A stretch of DNA of 64,000 bases from Tenacibaculum sp. MAR_2010_89 (GTDB taxonomy: Bacteria > Bacteroidota > Bacteroidia > Flavobacteriales > Flavobacteriaceae), in contig NZ_FNUB01000005.1 of NCBI RefSeq assembly GCF_900105985.1, forward strand, positions 1,922,001-1,986,000, written 5' to 3'. The notes under the pieces were generated by a model. The model saw only the letters and a list, made by a program, of their open reading frames with translations, was not told the origin of the DNA and searched no databases. A program made the translations under genes and the position numbers. Within the stretch, counting starts at the first letter, position 1, and each line of letters opens with the position of its first letter. Of the stretch, positions 35,540-43,187 are shown piece after piece.

Positions 35540-36073
35540 TTGAATTCTAGCGAACACACTCCAAAAGTACCACAATCATTAGATGAATTAATTACTGCTC
35601 TCACTGAGGGAGAGAGGACGACTTTTAGTCACATAATACAATCCATAAAATTTAAACCGAACGCATTTGATAAATATAGTTCCTGGTCTAACGAGTGTTA
35701 TACTAGAAATTGCATCATTAATAATGAAAATTTTGAACTGATATTAATTTGTTGGTGTGAAGGACATGCTACTCCAATACACGATCATGGAGGTGAAGAG
35801 TGTTGGGTGAAAGTTATTGATGGTAAATTTAGAGAGGTTATATATAAAGAGAATGAAGAAGGAGAGTTATATGCTATTAAATCAACAGTTTCTAAACCTA
35901 ATGAAGTTACTTACATGAAAGATTTTATGGGATTTCATAGCTTGGAAAATGTTTCTAAACAAAGAAGTATGTCACTTCATTTATATGCAAAGCCAATTCG
36001 TGAATGTAGAGCTTATGATGAAAAAACAAAAACTTTTATAAGTAGATTTTTAACTTATAATACGACAGTTTAA
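35540..36073 (+). CDS. Cysteine dioxygenase, type I
   Basis: The protein is a cupin of 177 residues that oxidises L-cysteine to cysteine sulfinate with O2 and iron. YTRNCIINNENFELILICWC and EGHATPIHDHGGEECWVKVI give the iron ligands His81 and His83 and the crosslink cysteine Cys88. His133 (MGFHSLEN) is the third ligand, and Tyr149 in SLHLYAKP matches the catalytic crosslink tyrosine. The Cys and Tyr pair is as in the animal-type enzyme. No in-frame ATG exists before the motif; the first workable start is the TTG at 35540, preceded in frame by TGA at 35516-35518. It lies 28 bases ahead of the decarboxylase gene, so the two form an operon. Confidence 0.9.
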   Translation: MNSSEHTPKVPQSLDELITALTEGERTTFSHIIQSIKFKPNAFDKYSSWSNECYTRNCIINNENFELILICWCEGHATPIHDHGGEECWVKVIDGKFREVIYKENEEGELYAIKSTVSKPNEVTYMKDFMGFHSLENVSKQRSMSLHLYAKPIRECRAYDEKTKTFISRFLTYNTTV

Positions 36074-36101
36074 TTAATAATAAAATTTAAAAAGAGTAAA
36101 A

Positions 36102-37490
36102 ATGTCTAATATAAATAATGATTTAACTTTATTTAATGAGCTAGTAGAAACTCTTATTAAAGAAGAGGAAAGTACTCCTGTTGCTGAGAGAATTGACGCA
36201 AAAAAATTATACGATTCAATTGATTTATCTCTTAATGATTCAGGAATGATAGATGATGAATTTAAAACGTTATTACGTCAAATTCTTGTTTCAACTCCAA
36301 AAACAGCAACTAAATTGTTTTTTAATCAACTTTTTGGAGGAAGGCAGAGTAAAGCAATTTTAGGTGATTTATTGGCAGTAATGCTTAATAATAGTATGTA
36401 TACATACAAGGTGGCTGGTCCTCAAGTTGGTATTGAACAAGAAATTATTAGACAATCTTGTGATTTAATAGGGTATGGAGCTAAAAGTAATGGTACATTT
36501 CCAACAGGAGGTTCAATGAGCAATTATATGGCGTTGGTAATGGCACGTGATGCTAAAGATCCCAAATGTAGATTAGAAGGGATGTCTAAGCCATTAACTG
36601 TTTATACGTCAAAGGAATCTCATTACTCAAATTCTAAAAATGTTAGTTTTACAGGAATAGGAAGAAATAATATACGATATATAAAAGCTGATTCTAAAGG
36701 AAGAATGATTCCAGAATTGTTAGAAGAGCAAATTATTAAAGATATAAATAAAGGATTTATACCTACCTATGTTAATGCTACGGCAGGTACAACAGTATTA
36801 GGTGCTTTTGATCCAATTGATGATATTGCTAATATTACAGAAAAGTATAAAATGTGGCTTCATGTAGATGGTGCTTATTGTGGAAGTGTAATTTTTAGCG
36901 AAAAATATAAACATCTTCTAAAGGGAGTAGAAAGATCAAACTCTTTTAGTTACAATGCGCATAAAATGCTTGGTACACCGTTAACTTGTTCAATTATCTT
37001 AGTAAATGATAAAAGGCAGTTGTACGATTCATTTAGTAATGATGCTGATTATTTGTATCAAACTGATGGCGATGATTTTAATTTAGGTAAAACGTCCTTT
37101 CAATGTGGTAGAAGAAATGATGCTTTAAAATTTTGGACATTATGGAAATCTGTAGGAGGAAAAGGGTTAAGAAATATTGTAGATAAGCAATTTGAACTAG
37201 CTAATGTTGCTCTTGATTATATTAGAAATAATTCTGATTATACATTATATAGTTTTAATGATTCAATATCTATTTGTTTTAATTACAAAAATATTGATCC
37301 TACTGAGCTTTGTACTGCATTGTATGAACATCAAGTAACTGTTGTTGGCTTTGGTTCTTTTGAAGAAAATACTTTCATTAGGTTAGTTACGATTAATGCA
37401 AATAATGAGAAGGAAGATATACTAAACTTTTTTAAAGTTTTAGAAGGTTTTGTTGAGAAAACACCTAGTTTAAAGAAAATTAGTATTTAA
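36102..37490 (+). CDS. Cysteine-sulfinate/glutamate-type PLP decarboxylase
   Basis: This 462-residue group II PLP decarboxylase has FPTGGSMSNYMALVMARD, the HYSNSKN cofactor-stacking histidine region, and VNATAGTTVLGAFDPIDDIA. HVDGAY carries Asp256 and SYNAHKMLGTPL carries the PLP lysine Lys288. TSFQCGRRNDALKFWTLWKS follows, as in animal cysteine sulfinate decarboxylase and glutamate decarboxylase. Directly behind cysteine dioxygenase, the natural reading is cysteine sulfinate to hypotaurine. An aspartate or glutamate decarboxylase activity cannot be excluded from sequence. The length is normal, and a terminator follows. Confidence 0.88.
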   Translation: MSNINNDLTLFNELVETLIKEEESTPVAERIDAKKLYDSIDLSLNDSGMIDDEFKTLLRQILVSTPKTATKLFFNQLFGGRQSKAILGDLLAVMLNNSMYTYKVAGPQVGIEQEIIRQSCDLIGYGAKSNGTFPTGGSMSNYMALVMARDAKDPKCRLEGMSKPLTVYTSKESHYSNSKNVSFTGIGRNNIRYIKADSKGRMIPELLEEQIIKDINKGFIPTYVNATAGTTVLGAFDPIDDIANITEKYKMWLHVDGAYCGSVIFSEKYKHLLKGVERSNSFSYNAHKMLGTPLTCSIILVNDKRQLYDSFSNDADYLYQTDGDDFNLGKTSFQCGRRNDALKFWTLWKSVGGKGLRNIVDKQFELANVALDYIRNNSDYTLYSFNDSISICFNYKNIDPTELCTALYEHQVTVVGFGSFEENTFIRLVTINANNEKEDILNFFKVLEGFVEKTPSLKKISI

Positions 37491-37508
37491 AAAAACTTTT
37501 ATTGAATA

Positions 37509-37538
37509 AAAAAGCACCTTTTTAAGGTGTTTTTTTTT
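37509..37538 (+). terminator. Terminator after the decarboxylase gene
   Basis: The short stem cacctt/aaggtg (37515-37520 and 37524-37529) is extended by A/T pairs and followed by a long T-run. It ends the hypotaurine operon. Confidence 0.85.
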
Positions 37539-37650
37539 GTTTACAGCTGTTTACAGCGTTAGTTAATTATAGAAGTTTTATTCAATTATAAATATTGAAA
37601 AGACGACTCTTTGTAAGTTTAAAAACTTGTATTGTTTTAGAAGTGATAGT

Positions 37651-37767
37651 AAAAAATAAAAAAGCTATCAAAAACAGGGATGAAATTTTTTTAATTTTTC
37701 AAGGGAATGATTGTTTTGATAGCTTAATAATTGAAATTACTAAAAAGGGGAAACAATTAATAAATTC
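37651..37767 (-). ncRNA. Putative small RNA A (minus strand), copy 1 of a tandem pair
   Basis: Read on the minus strand, TATATTTG (37779-37772) is followed by TAAAGAATTTATTAATTG, then TTTCCCC (CCCC at 37750-37747). About 23 bases later comes an 11-bp hairpin (arms 37724-37714 and 37673-37663, 40-base loop) whose 3' arm runs into TTTTTTATTTTTT. This is promoter, short conserved segment and Rho-independent terminator with no ATG in between. The neighbour at 37969-38072 has the same plan with a different stem that still pairs. Expected size is about 115 nt. Strand and ends are inferred; the start is placed about 5 bases after the box. The -33 spacing for this copy is poor. Confidence 0.5.
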
Positions 37768-37771
37768 TTTA

Positions 37772-37779
37772 CAAATATA
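37772..37779 (-). promoter_or_regulatory. TAnnTTTG box of putative small RNA A
   Basis: The minus-strand sequence is TATATTTG. It lies 22 bases before the CCCC segment, almost as in copy B (21 bases). The nearest upstream TTG is only about 10 bases away, so the -33 element is weak. Confidence 0.45.
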
Positions 37780-37968
37780 CTAGATAAAACAAGGCTTTAT
37801 AGCTATGTAGTAGTATTGATGTGTTATATTTTTATACTACAATTATACTTAATGAAATAGTTAAAGTGTTTGAAAATCAGTTTTTTGTTTTCTTTTTGAA
37901 GCTTGTTGGTAATTACTCTAGAGAAAAAATAAAAATAGTAGTGTAAATTAATAAGTGAGGTTTGTGTG

Positions 37969-38072
37969 AAAAATAAAAAAATTACCAAAAATGCAATGTA
38001 GTAGGTAATATTATAATTGCTTTTTGGTAATTTATTATAGATGAATTAACAAGGGGAAAATTAATAAATCTT
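37969..38072 (-). ncRNA. Putative small RNA B (minus strand), copy 2 of a tandem pair
   Basis: On the minus strand TATATTTG (38084-38077) is followed by ATTAAAGATTTATTAATT, then TTCCCC (CCCC at 38056-38053). About 20 bases later comes a long hairpin: arms 38033-38021 and 37991-37979, continued after a one-base bulge by five more pairs (38020-38016 with 37997-37993). The 3' arm runs into TTTTTTTATTTTT. The conserved leading block and the layout match copy A, while the stems read AGCTATCAAAA in A and AATTACCAAAAA in B. That pattern of change with pairing kept suggests selection on RNA structure. A TTG lies 15 bases upstream of the box. The function is unknown. Confidence 0.52.
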
Positions 38073-38076
38073 TAAT

Positions 38077-38102
38077 CAAATATATAAGTTGAATTAGCAC
38101 AA
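38077..38102 (-). promoter_or_regulatory. Promoter-like elements of putative small RNA B
   Basis: On the minus strand TTG (38102-38100) and TATATTTG (38084-38077) are separated by 15 bases. This is shorter than the usual 17-21, so the match is partial. Confidence 0.4.
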
Positions 38103-38330
38103 AAACTGATTGTAGTGTTTTTGAAGTATATTTAATTTAGGTTTAAAAACCTTGATTTATTGCTTTTTATTGTTGTTTATTAGTTTGTTACAACTAATAA
38201 ATTGAAGTGTTTAAATAATCGTTTTTTTATCATATGTAGTATTTTTGATGTATATTTATAGAACTTAAAAAGTAAGGATAAGGGGTTTTCTTTAAATTTT
38301 AACTAAAATTATTTATAGAATTTGGACGTA

Positions 38331-39860
38331 ATGAAAATAAGTACTGCTTTTATGTACTGTTTTTTTGGCTTTTGTAGTTTTTTCTTAAATGCACAGAGTT
38401 CTGATAAACAGTTAAAACCTAATAATTATAAAGAACAAATTGTTCACAGTTATTATTTGTTTCAAAAATATGAAAATGAGCGGTTATTAGATAGCGTATT
38501 GCGTTTTATTAAATTAAATGAATTTGTAATAAAAGAAGATTCTATAAATAGTAAAATTTATTATTTAAAAGGAGTAAGTAATCTTTATTTGAAGAGGTAT
38601 GAAAAAGCTGATGCCTATTTTTTAAAATCATTTGATTTAGCTAAGAAAACAAATGATATTCTTTTAAAAGGTACTATTTATAACTCAAGAGGTGTTTGTG
38701 TCTCAATGGGAAAAAAGAATTATATAAAAGCTGAAGAATTTTATAAAAAAGCGATAAATAATTATGTGAAAATAAATGAACTTCCCCAACAAATAGATTC
38801 TTATTATAATTTGACATTAAATGAAAGGAAAAGGAAGAATTGGGGAAAATCTTCAGAGTATGCAATAACTTGCTTAAAGTTAATTGATGAAGATAAAGAG
38901 CGTGTTGCTGGTATTAGTCGTTTATATTATTTCATAGCTGATAATAGTTTTGAATTGAATAAAAATGAAGAGGCAATTCAAAACTTACAGAAGGCTGAAA
39001 AATATGCAGCACCAGATGATAGTTATGTAAATGGATTTATTAATGAAACATATGCTAAAATATATGAATCTAAAAAAGAGTATACTTTAGCTTTAGACAG
39101 GTATAAAAAAGTTAATAAAAACTTGCGACAAACTAATGAGAAGAATGAAGGTAAGTTAAGTAAGTCGTTTATAGAAGAATTAGATTTAGAAAGTAAATTA
39201 AAATCAGAAAAAGAAGCTATAATAAATACTCAGAATAAACAGTTACTAGTAAGTGTTTTGATAATTGTAACTTTTCTATTGTTAACACTAGTTCTTTATT
39301 GGTTAATTAAAAAAAATAAGAAAAAAAATAATAGAATTAAACAATTAAACTCTGATTTACAAAGTTTAATTTTGAATCTAAAAAATAAAAATCAAGATTT
39401 AGTTGATAAGAAACAAGAAATAGAAAACTTATTAAAATTAAACGAGCAAGCTACCTTCTCTAGAGTTTTAAAAATAAATACTTACAATGATGCTATTAGA
39501 AAAATAACTGACGATATTGAAATTTATACTGAAAATAATTCTAGCGCTTCTAGTTATTTAATTACAGTAAATAAAAAACTTTTAGCTTTGATTTCTGAAG
39601 AAGAACTTTGGCAGGATTTTAAAATACAGTTTGAAAAAATTAGACCTGATTTTTTTAATAAATTGAAAGAACATACCCCTAGTTTGTCAATAAATGATCT
39701 AAAGCATTGCACATATATTATTTCAAACTTAAAAAGTAAAGAAGTAGCTCAACTTATAAATGTGTCGCCAAGAAGTGTTGAAACAACAAGGTATCGAATT
39801 AAGAAAAAAATGGGGCTTGATAAAGAAGATAATATTTATGATTTGTTGAGTGTGTTGTAG
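38331..39860 (+). CDS. Membrane TPR regulator with C-terminal LuxR-type helix-turn-helix
   Basis: The start is the ATG at 38331, which gives a signal peptide (MKISTAFMYCFFGFCSFFLN, then AQ); a TTG nine bases earlier is less likely. The 509-residue protein has about five tetratricopeptide repeats (YYLKGVSNLYLKRYEKADAY, TIYNSRGVCVSMGKKNYIKA and so on). A transmembrane span (LLVSVLIIVTFLLLTLVLYW) is at about residues 304-325, with a coiled coil after it. A cytoplasmic domain ends in VAQLINVSPRSVETTRYRIK, a LuxR/GerE-like recognition helix. This type is common in Bacteroidota as a one-component membrane regulator with a periplasmic TPR sensor. It precedes an ABC exporter, probably its target. A non-coding stretch with two putative small RNAs lies upstream. 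Confidence 0.83.
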   Translation: MKISTAFMYCFFGFCSFFLNAQSSDKQLKPNNYKEQIVHSYYLFQKYENERLLDSVLRFIKLNEFVIKEDSINSKIYYLKGVSNLYLKRYEKADAYFLKSFDLAKKTNDILLKGTIYNSRGVCVSMGKKNYIKAEEFYKKAINNYVKINELPQQIDSYYNLTLNERKRKNWGKSSEYAITCLKLIDEDKERVAGISRLYYFIADNSFELNKNEEAIQNLQKAEKYAAPDDSYVNGFINETYAKIYESKKEYTLALDRYKKVNKNLRQTNEKNEGKLSKSFIEELDLESKLKSEKEAIINTQNKQLLVSVLIIVTFLLLTLVLYWLIKKNKKKNNRIKQLNSDLQSLILNLKNKNQDLVDKKQEIENLLKLNEQATFSRVLKINTYNDAIRKITDDIEIYTENNSSASSYLITVNKKLLALISEEELWQDFKIQFEKIRPDFFNKLKEHTPSLSINDLKHCTYIISNLKSKEVAQLINVSPRSVETTRYRIKKKMGLDKEDNIYDLLSVL

Positions 39861-39934
39861 TTAAAAGGATTGTTAAATATTAAATTTCTATAATAGTGAT
39901 ATATATTATATATTTTTGTTAAAAAATATAAGTA

Positions 39935-40840
39935 ATGAAAAATACCGCTATTAAAATTGAAAATTTATCCTTTTCGTATTCAAAAAAACAAAAAGCTTTA
40001 AAAAATTTAAATATAAATGTACCTAAAGGTGCAATTTATGGTTTTTTGGGGGCTAATGGTGCAGGTAAGTCAACTACAATGCAGTTGCTTACAGGTATAC
40101 TTTCTAGCTCTAAAAAAAACGTATTTCTCTTTGAAAAAGAATTACAAAGTCAATTTCCATTTATTTTTTCTAAAATAGGAGCTTTAGTTGAAACTCCAAG
40201 TTTGTATTTACATTTAACAGGTATAGATAACTTAAGGTGTATTACAAAGTTAAAAGAAGTTTCTGAAGATAAAATTTCTGAAGTTCTAGGGCTAGTTGGT
40301 TTAAGTGATAAAGGTCATTTAAAAGTAAAACAATATTCTTTAGGAATGAAACAGCGTTTAGCTATTGCTATGACACTTTTAGGTGAACCTGAACTTCTAT
40401 TATTAGATGAGCCAGTAAATGGGCTTGATCCAACAGGAATAACTGAGATAAGAGAGTTACTAGTGAAGTTAAATAAAGAAAAGGGAACAACAATTTTTAT
40501 TTCTAGCCATTTACTTTCTGAAATTGAAAAAATGTGTACTCACATTGGGATTATAGATAAAGGGGAGTTAAAGTTTGAAGGTTCTATTGAAGAGCTTGAA
40601 TCTCTAACAAAAAAACACAAAATTTTGGTAAAAACAAAAGATATAAGTACAAATATTGAGTTGATAAAAAATAGCTATAAAGATGTTAGAGTTGAAAATA
40701 ATGATTGTGTTATGATTGAATTAAATAGTAAAGAAGAGATACCGGTTTTAACTAAGTTTTTAATAACGAATGATATTCCTGTTTATGAAATTAAAATTGT
40801 GGATGGGTTAGAAGAATGGTTTTTATCATTAACAAAATAA
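39935..40840 (+). CDS. ABC transporter ATP-binding protein
   Basis: This 301-residue ATPase has YGFLGANGAGKSTTMQLLTG (Walker A, about residues 35-44), a Q-loop region (ALVETPSLYLHLTG), the signature KQYSLGMKQRLAIAM, and LLLLDEPVNGLDPTG as Walker B. The SSH switch histidine follows. It belongs with the ABC-2/lantibiotic-immunity type ATPases (LanF, CcmA/YadG-like). A C-terminal regulatory domain of about 80 residues is present. The permease gene begins 12 bases downstream, so the two are a pair. It should power export or removal of a substrate from the membrane; the substrate is unknown. Confidence 0.93.
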   Translation: MKNTAIKIENLSFSYSKKQKALKNLNINVPKGAIYGFLGANGAGKSTTMQLLTGILSSSKKNVFLFEKELQSQFPFIFSKIGALVETPSLYLHLTGIDNLRCITKLKEVSEDKISEVLGLVGLSDKGHLKVKQYSLGMKQRLAIAMTLLGEPELLLLDEPVNGLDPTGITEIRELLVKLNKEKGTTIFISSHLLSEIEKMCTHIGIIDKGELKFEGSIEELESLTKKHKILVKTKDISTNIELIKNSYKDVRVENNDCVMIELNSKEEIPVLTKFLITNDIPVYEIKIVDGLEEWFLSLTK

Positions 40841-40851
40841 AATTATTTAAA

Positions 40852-43068
40852 ATGAAAAAGATTTTTAAAAACATAAAAAAAGCAATAGAGGTTGAATTAA
40901 TTAAGAAAAAACGTTCAGGAATATTTAGTTTAAGCTTTATTTTTGGAATGTTTTTTCCATTTTTGTTATTTATAGTGAAAGCTATCCGTTTTGTAAAAAA
41001 TGATGACTATGAAACAAAAATTCCAGAAAACTTTTATTTAGATTATTTAGAAGATAGTTTAACACCGTTTACGATGTTCTTTTTCCCTATACTTATTGTT
41101 TTCTGTGCTAGTAAAATTTCACAAATAGATCATAAGAACAAAGGGTGGAGTTTAATGGAGACTTTACCAACAACAAAGTTTTCAATTTACTTTTCTAAGT
41201 ATTTATTATTAATTTTTAGTAACTTATTAGCTATTGCTTCTTTATTAATATCATCACTTCTTTTTGGCTGGTTACTTTCTTTGTTTTTTGAAATTCCTTC
41301 AGATAAAATAGTGATCATGCCTTTTTTAGATTTTTTTGAAATTGGCATTCGCTTGTTTATGATTAGTTTATGTTTATCTGCTTTTCATTATGGGGTATCT
41401 GTGTTAATTTCAAGTTTTATATGGCCTATGATAATTGGTTTCATTGCTATTCTTGTACCAATGATATTTAATAAATATAAAATATTTTATTATTGGTATC
41501 CTTACCAGTCATTAATACAAATTAGTAGTTTTCCAAAGGGAAGTGATTTTGGTTATTGGGTCACATATTTAGAAATGTTAAGTTTATTATATACCATAGT
41601 ATTTTTATATATTGGATATAATTGGTATAACTTTAAAAGTTTTATAAAAGCATTTTTTAATTCAAAAAAGAAAGCCTTAAGTTTTATAGGTGTTTTAATA
41701 GTGATATTACCTTTAATTTATTTGGTGTTAACTCCAAAACAACAAAAAACATACAGTAAAACAGTTATTTGTGGTCAGATACTTAGTGATGAAAAGATAG
41801 AAAATGTTTATGTTTTAAATCCATTTTTAGATGATACAATAGCAAAAATAAAAGTTGAGAATAATAAATTCTATCATTCATTTAAACGAAGTTTGAAGCC
41901 AGATTTCTACAGAGTAAATTATGAAAAGTATGTTTATCAAAAAGTTTTTTTTGGAGACAACGATAGTATTAATTTAAGTTGTAAATTTTTTAAAAAGCAA
42001 TATGTGAAAGTTGGAGTAAAAGGAACTAGAATTCCTGAAAATATGGAAAATAAATATGAGTTTCCTTATGCTATTTGGGAAAGGATGTTGTATGGTAATG
42101 CATATATTGATAATGCGAAATATTATATGGAGAATATAAGTAAGGATTGGAAAAAAAATAGAGCAAGAATAGGGAAGCATTTAAGTGTTGATAATTTAAG
42201 CTCAAGAGCTGATTTTATAAAAAGAAAAGAAAAATTAATAACATTAAGGTACTTAACGTTTTGGAATATGTTTGTAAAAAAAAGAAAAGCACTTTTTCCT
42301 TTTAAAAAATATGTAGTTAGCGATGATATAAAAAAACTTAAAAATAGTCTATCCTTAAGGGATGAAGTTATGTTGTCTAATTCAAGTTATTTTAAGTATG
42401 TTTTAAATGAACTAATACAAAAAGACAATAGAAATATTTCACGTGAAAAGAAAGCTTTTTCTGCAATAGAAAAACTTGAAAAAGGAGAGTTTAAAAATCG
42501 AATGTTATTTCAACAATTAAATAAATCTTTATTTGAATCTAATAAGATAAAAGTAAGAGATTCTTTAATGAAAAAGTATTTTAATTTAATTACTAATAAA
42601 AGTTATAAAAAAATACTTCAAAAATATAATTATGAATACAATAGATTAACAAAAGGAGAAAAAGCTCCAGATTTTGTTGCGTACAACGCTGAAGGAACTA
42701 AATTTAATTTAGCTAGTTTTAAAGGTAAATATATTCTAATAGATTGTTGGGCAACTTGGTGTAAGCCATGTAAAGATCAAGAACCTTATTTTGAAAGAAA
42801 AGCATTTTTATATAAAAATATGCCTATTCAATTTATAGCTATTAACAATAACTCTAATAAAGAAGATTGGTTAATAGATATAAAAGATAAACAAAATCAA
42901 GTGTTACATTTAAGGCCCGAAAACATTAAGCTTTTTGGAGAAAAATATTCTGTTAATTCACTTCCTAGGTTTATTTTAATAGATAAAGAAGGTAGGTTTG
43001 TAAATTCGGAATTTGTAAGGCCACAAGACAAGGTTTTTGATAAGTTATTAAAATCATATTTAAAATAA
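40852..43068 (+). CDS. ABC-2-type permease fused to a TlpA-like thioredoxin domain
   Basis: The start is the ATG at 40852 (MKKIFKNIKKAIEVELIKKK); an upstream frame would overlap the ATPase gene. The 738-residue protein has seven hydrophobic spans in the first about 290 residues, starting FSLSFIFGMFFPFLLFIVKA, as in lantibiotic-immunity or ABC-2 permeases. A beta-rich outer domain similar to DUF4369 follows (about 300-390; VICGQILSDEKIENVYVLNP), then a basic helical region (about 390-600). A TlpA/AhpC-type thioredoxin domain starting at GEKAPDFVAYNAEGTKFNLA ends the protein, with Cys637 and Cys640 in ATWCKPCKDQ and the cis-Pro in SLPRFILIDKEG. The catalytic domain should face the periplasm. 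I know of no common family with this fusion. No frameshift or second start is needed. Confidence 0.85.
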   Translation: MKKIFKNIKKAIEVELIKKKRSGIFSLSFIFGMFFPFLLFIVKAIRFVKNDDYETKIPENFYLDYLEDSLTPFTMFFFPILIVFCASKISQIDHKNKGWSLMETLPTTKFSIYFSKYLLLIFSNLLAIASLLISSLLFGWLLSLFFEIPSDKIVIMPFLDFFEIGIRLFMISLCLSAFHYGVSVLISSFIWPMIIGFIAILVPMIFNKYKIFYYWYPYQSLIQISSFPKGSDFGYWVTYLEMLSLLYTIVFLYIGYNWYNFKSFIKAFFNSKKKALSFIGVLIVILPLIYLVLTPKQQKTYSKTVICGQILSDEKIENVYVLNPFLDDTIAKIKVENNKFYHSFKRSLKPDFYRVNYEKYVYQKVFFGDNDSINLSCKFFKKQYVKVGVKGTRIPENMENKYEFPYAIWERMLYGNAYIDNAKYYMENISKDWKKNRARIGKHLSVDNLSSRADFIKRKEKLITLRYLTFWNMFVKKRKALFPFKKYVVSDDIKKLKNSLSLRDEVMLSNSSYFKYVLNELIQKDNRNISREKKAFSAIEKLEKGEFKNRMLFQQLNKSLFESNKIKVRDSLMKKYFNLITNKSYKKILQKYNYEYNRLTKGEKAPDFVAYNAEGTKFNLASFKGKYILIDCWATWCKPCKDQEPYFERKAFLYKNMPIQFIAINNNSNKEDWLIDIKDKQNQVLHLRPENIKLFGEKYSVNSLPRFILIDKEGRFVNSEFVRPQDKVFDKLLKSYLK

Positions 43069-43136
43069 ATTTATAGAATTATTTTTTTAAACAAAAGCAG
43101 TAAAAATGTTTAAATATAATTTTTATTAAAAATAAC

Positions 43137-43168
43137 TTGTGTAATCAAAAAAATATTACAGATATTTG
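43137..43168 (+). promoter_or_regulatory. Probable his operon promoter
   Basis: TTG (43137-43139) and GATATTTG (43161-43168, one mismatch to TAnnTTTG) with a 21-base spacer. Transcription would start near 43174, about 14 bases before the leader peptide ATG. No other candidate lies between the permease stop and the leader. Confidence 0.55.
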
Positions 43169-43187
43169 CATCAACAAAAATAAGAAC

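Larger units (their letters stand above)
37539..38330. other. 792-base non-coding stretch with a diverged tandem repeat
   Basis: No protein gene is supported here. The stretch holds putative small RNAs A and B. Further matching blocks show it is an old tandem duplication with a unit of about 305-340 bases. TGTAGT...GTATATTT-like blocks lie at 37806, 38111 and 38234, and aAGTGTTT...TTTTTT blocks at 37864-37888 and 38205-38228. A 62-codon TTG-start frame at 37595-37783 lies across RNA A and looks spurious. Confidence 0.55.

Noticed and set aside
37595..37783. 62-codon TTG-start ORF in the non-coding stretch after the decarboxylase
   Set aside because: It has no ATG start or recognisable domain, has biased AT-rich residues, and overlaps the hairpin of putative small RNA A.
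37560..38320. Bacteriocin or lanthipeptide precursor near the ABC exporter
   Set aside because: No short ORF with a leader (for example ending GG) and Cys/Ser/Thr core is present on either strand; ATGs found lead to stops within a few codons.
40816..40851. Upstream start for the permease-thioredoxin protein overlapping the ATPase gene
   Set aside because: Twelve extra residues overlap the ATPase end; the ATG at 40852 gives a normal cytoplasmic N-terminus.
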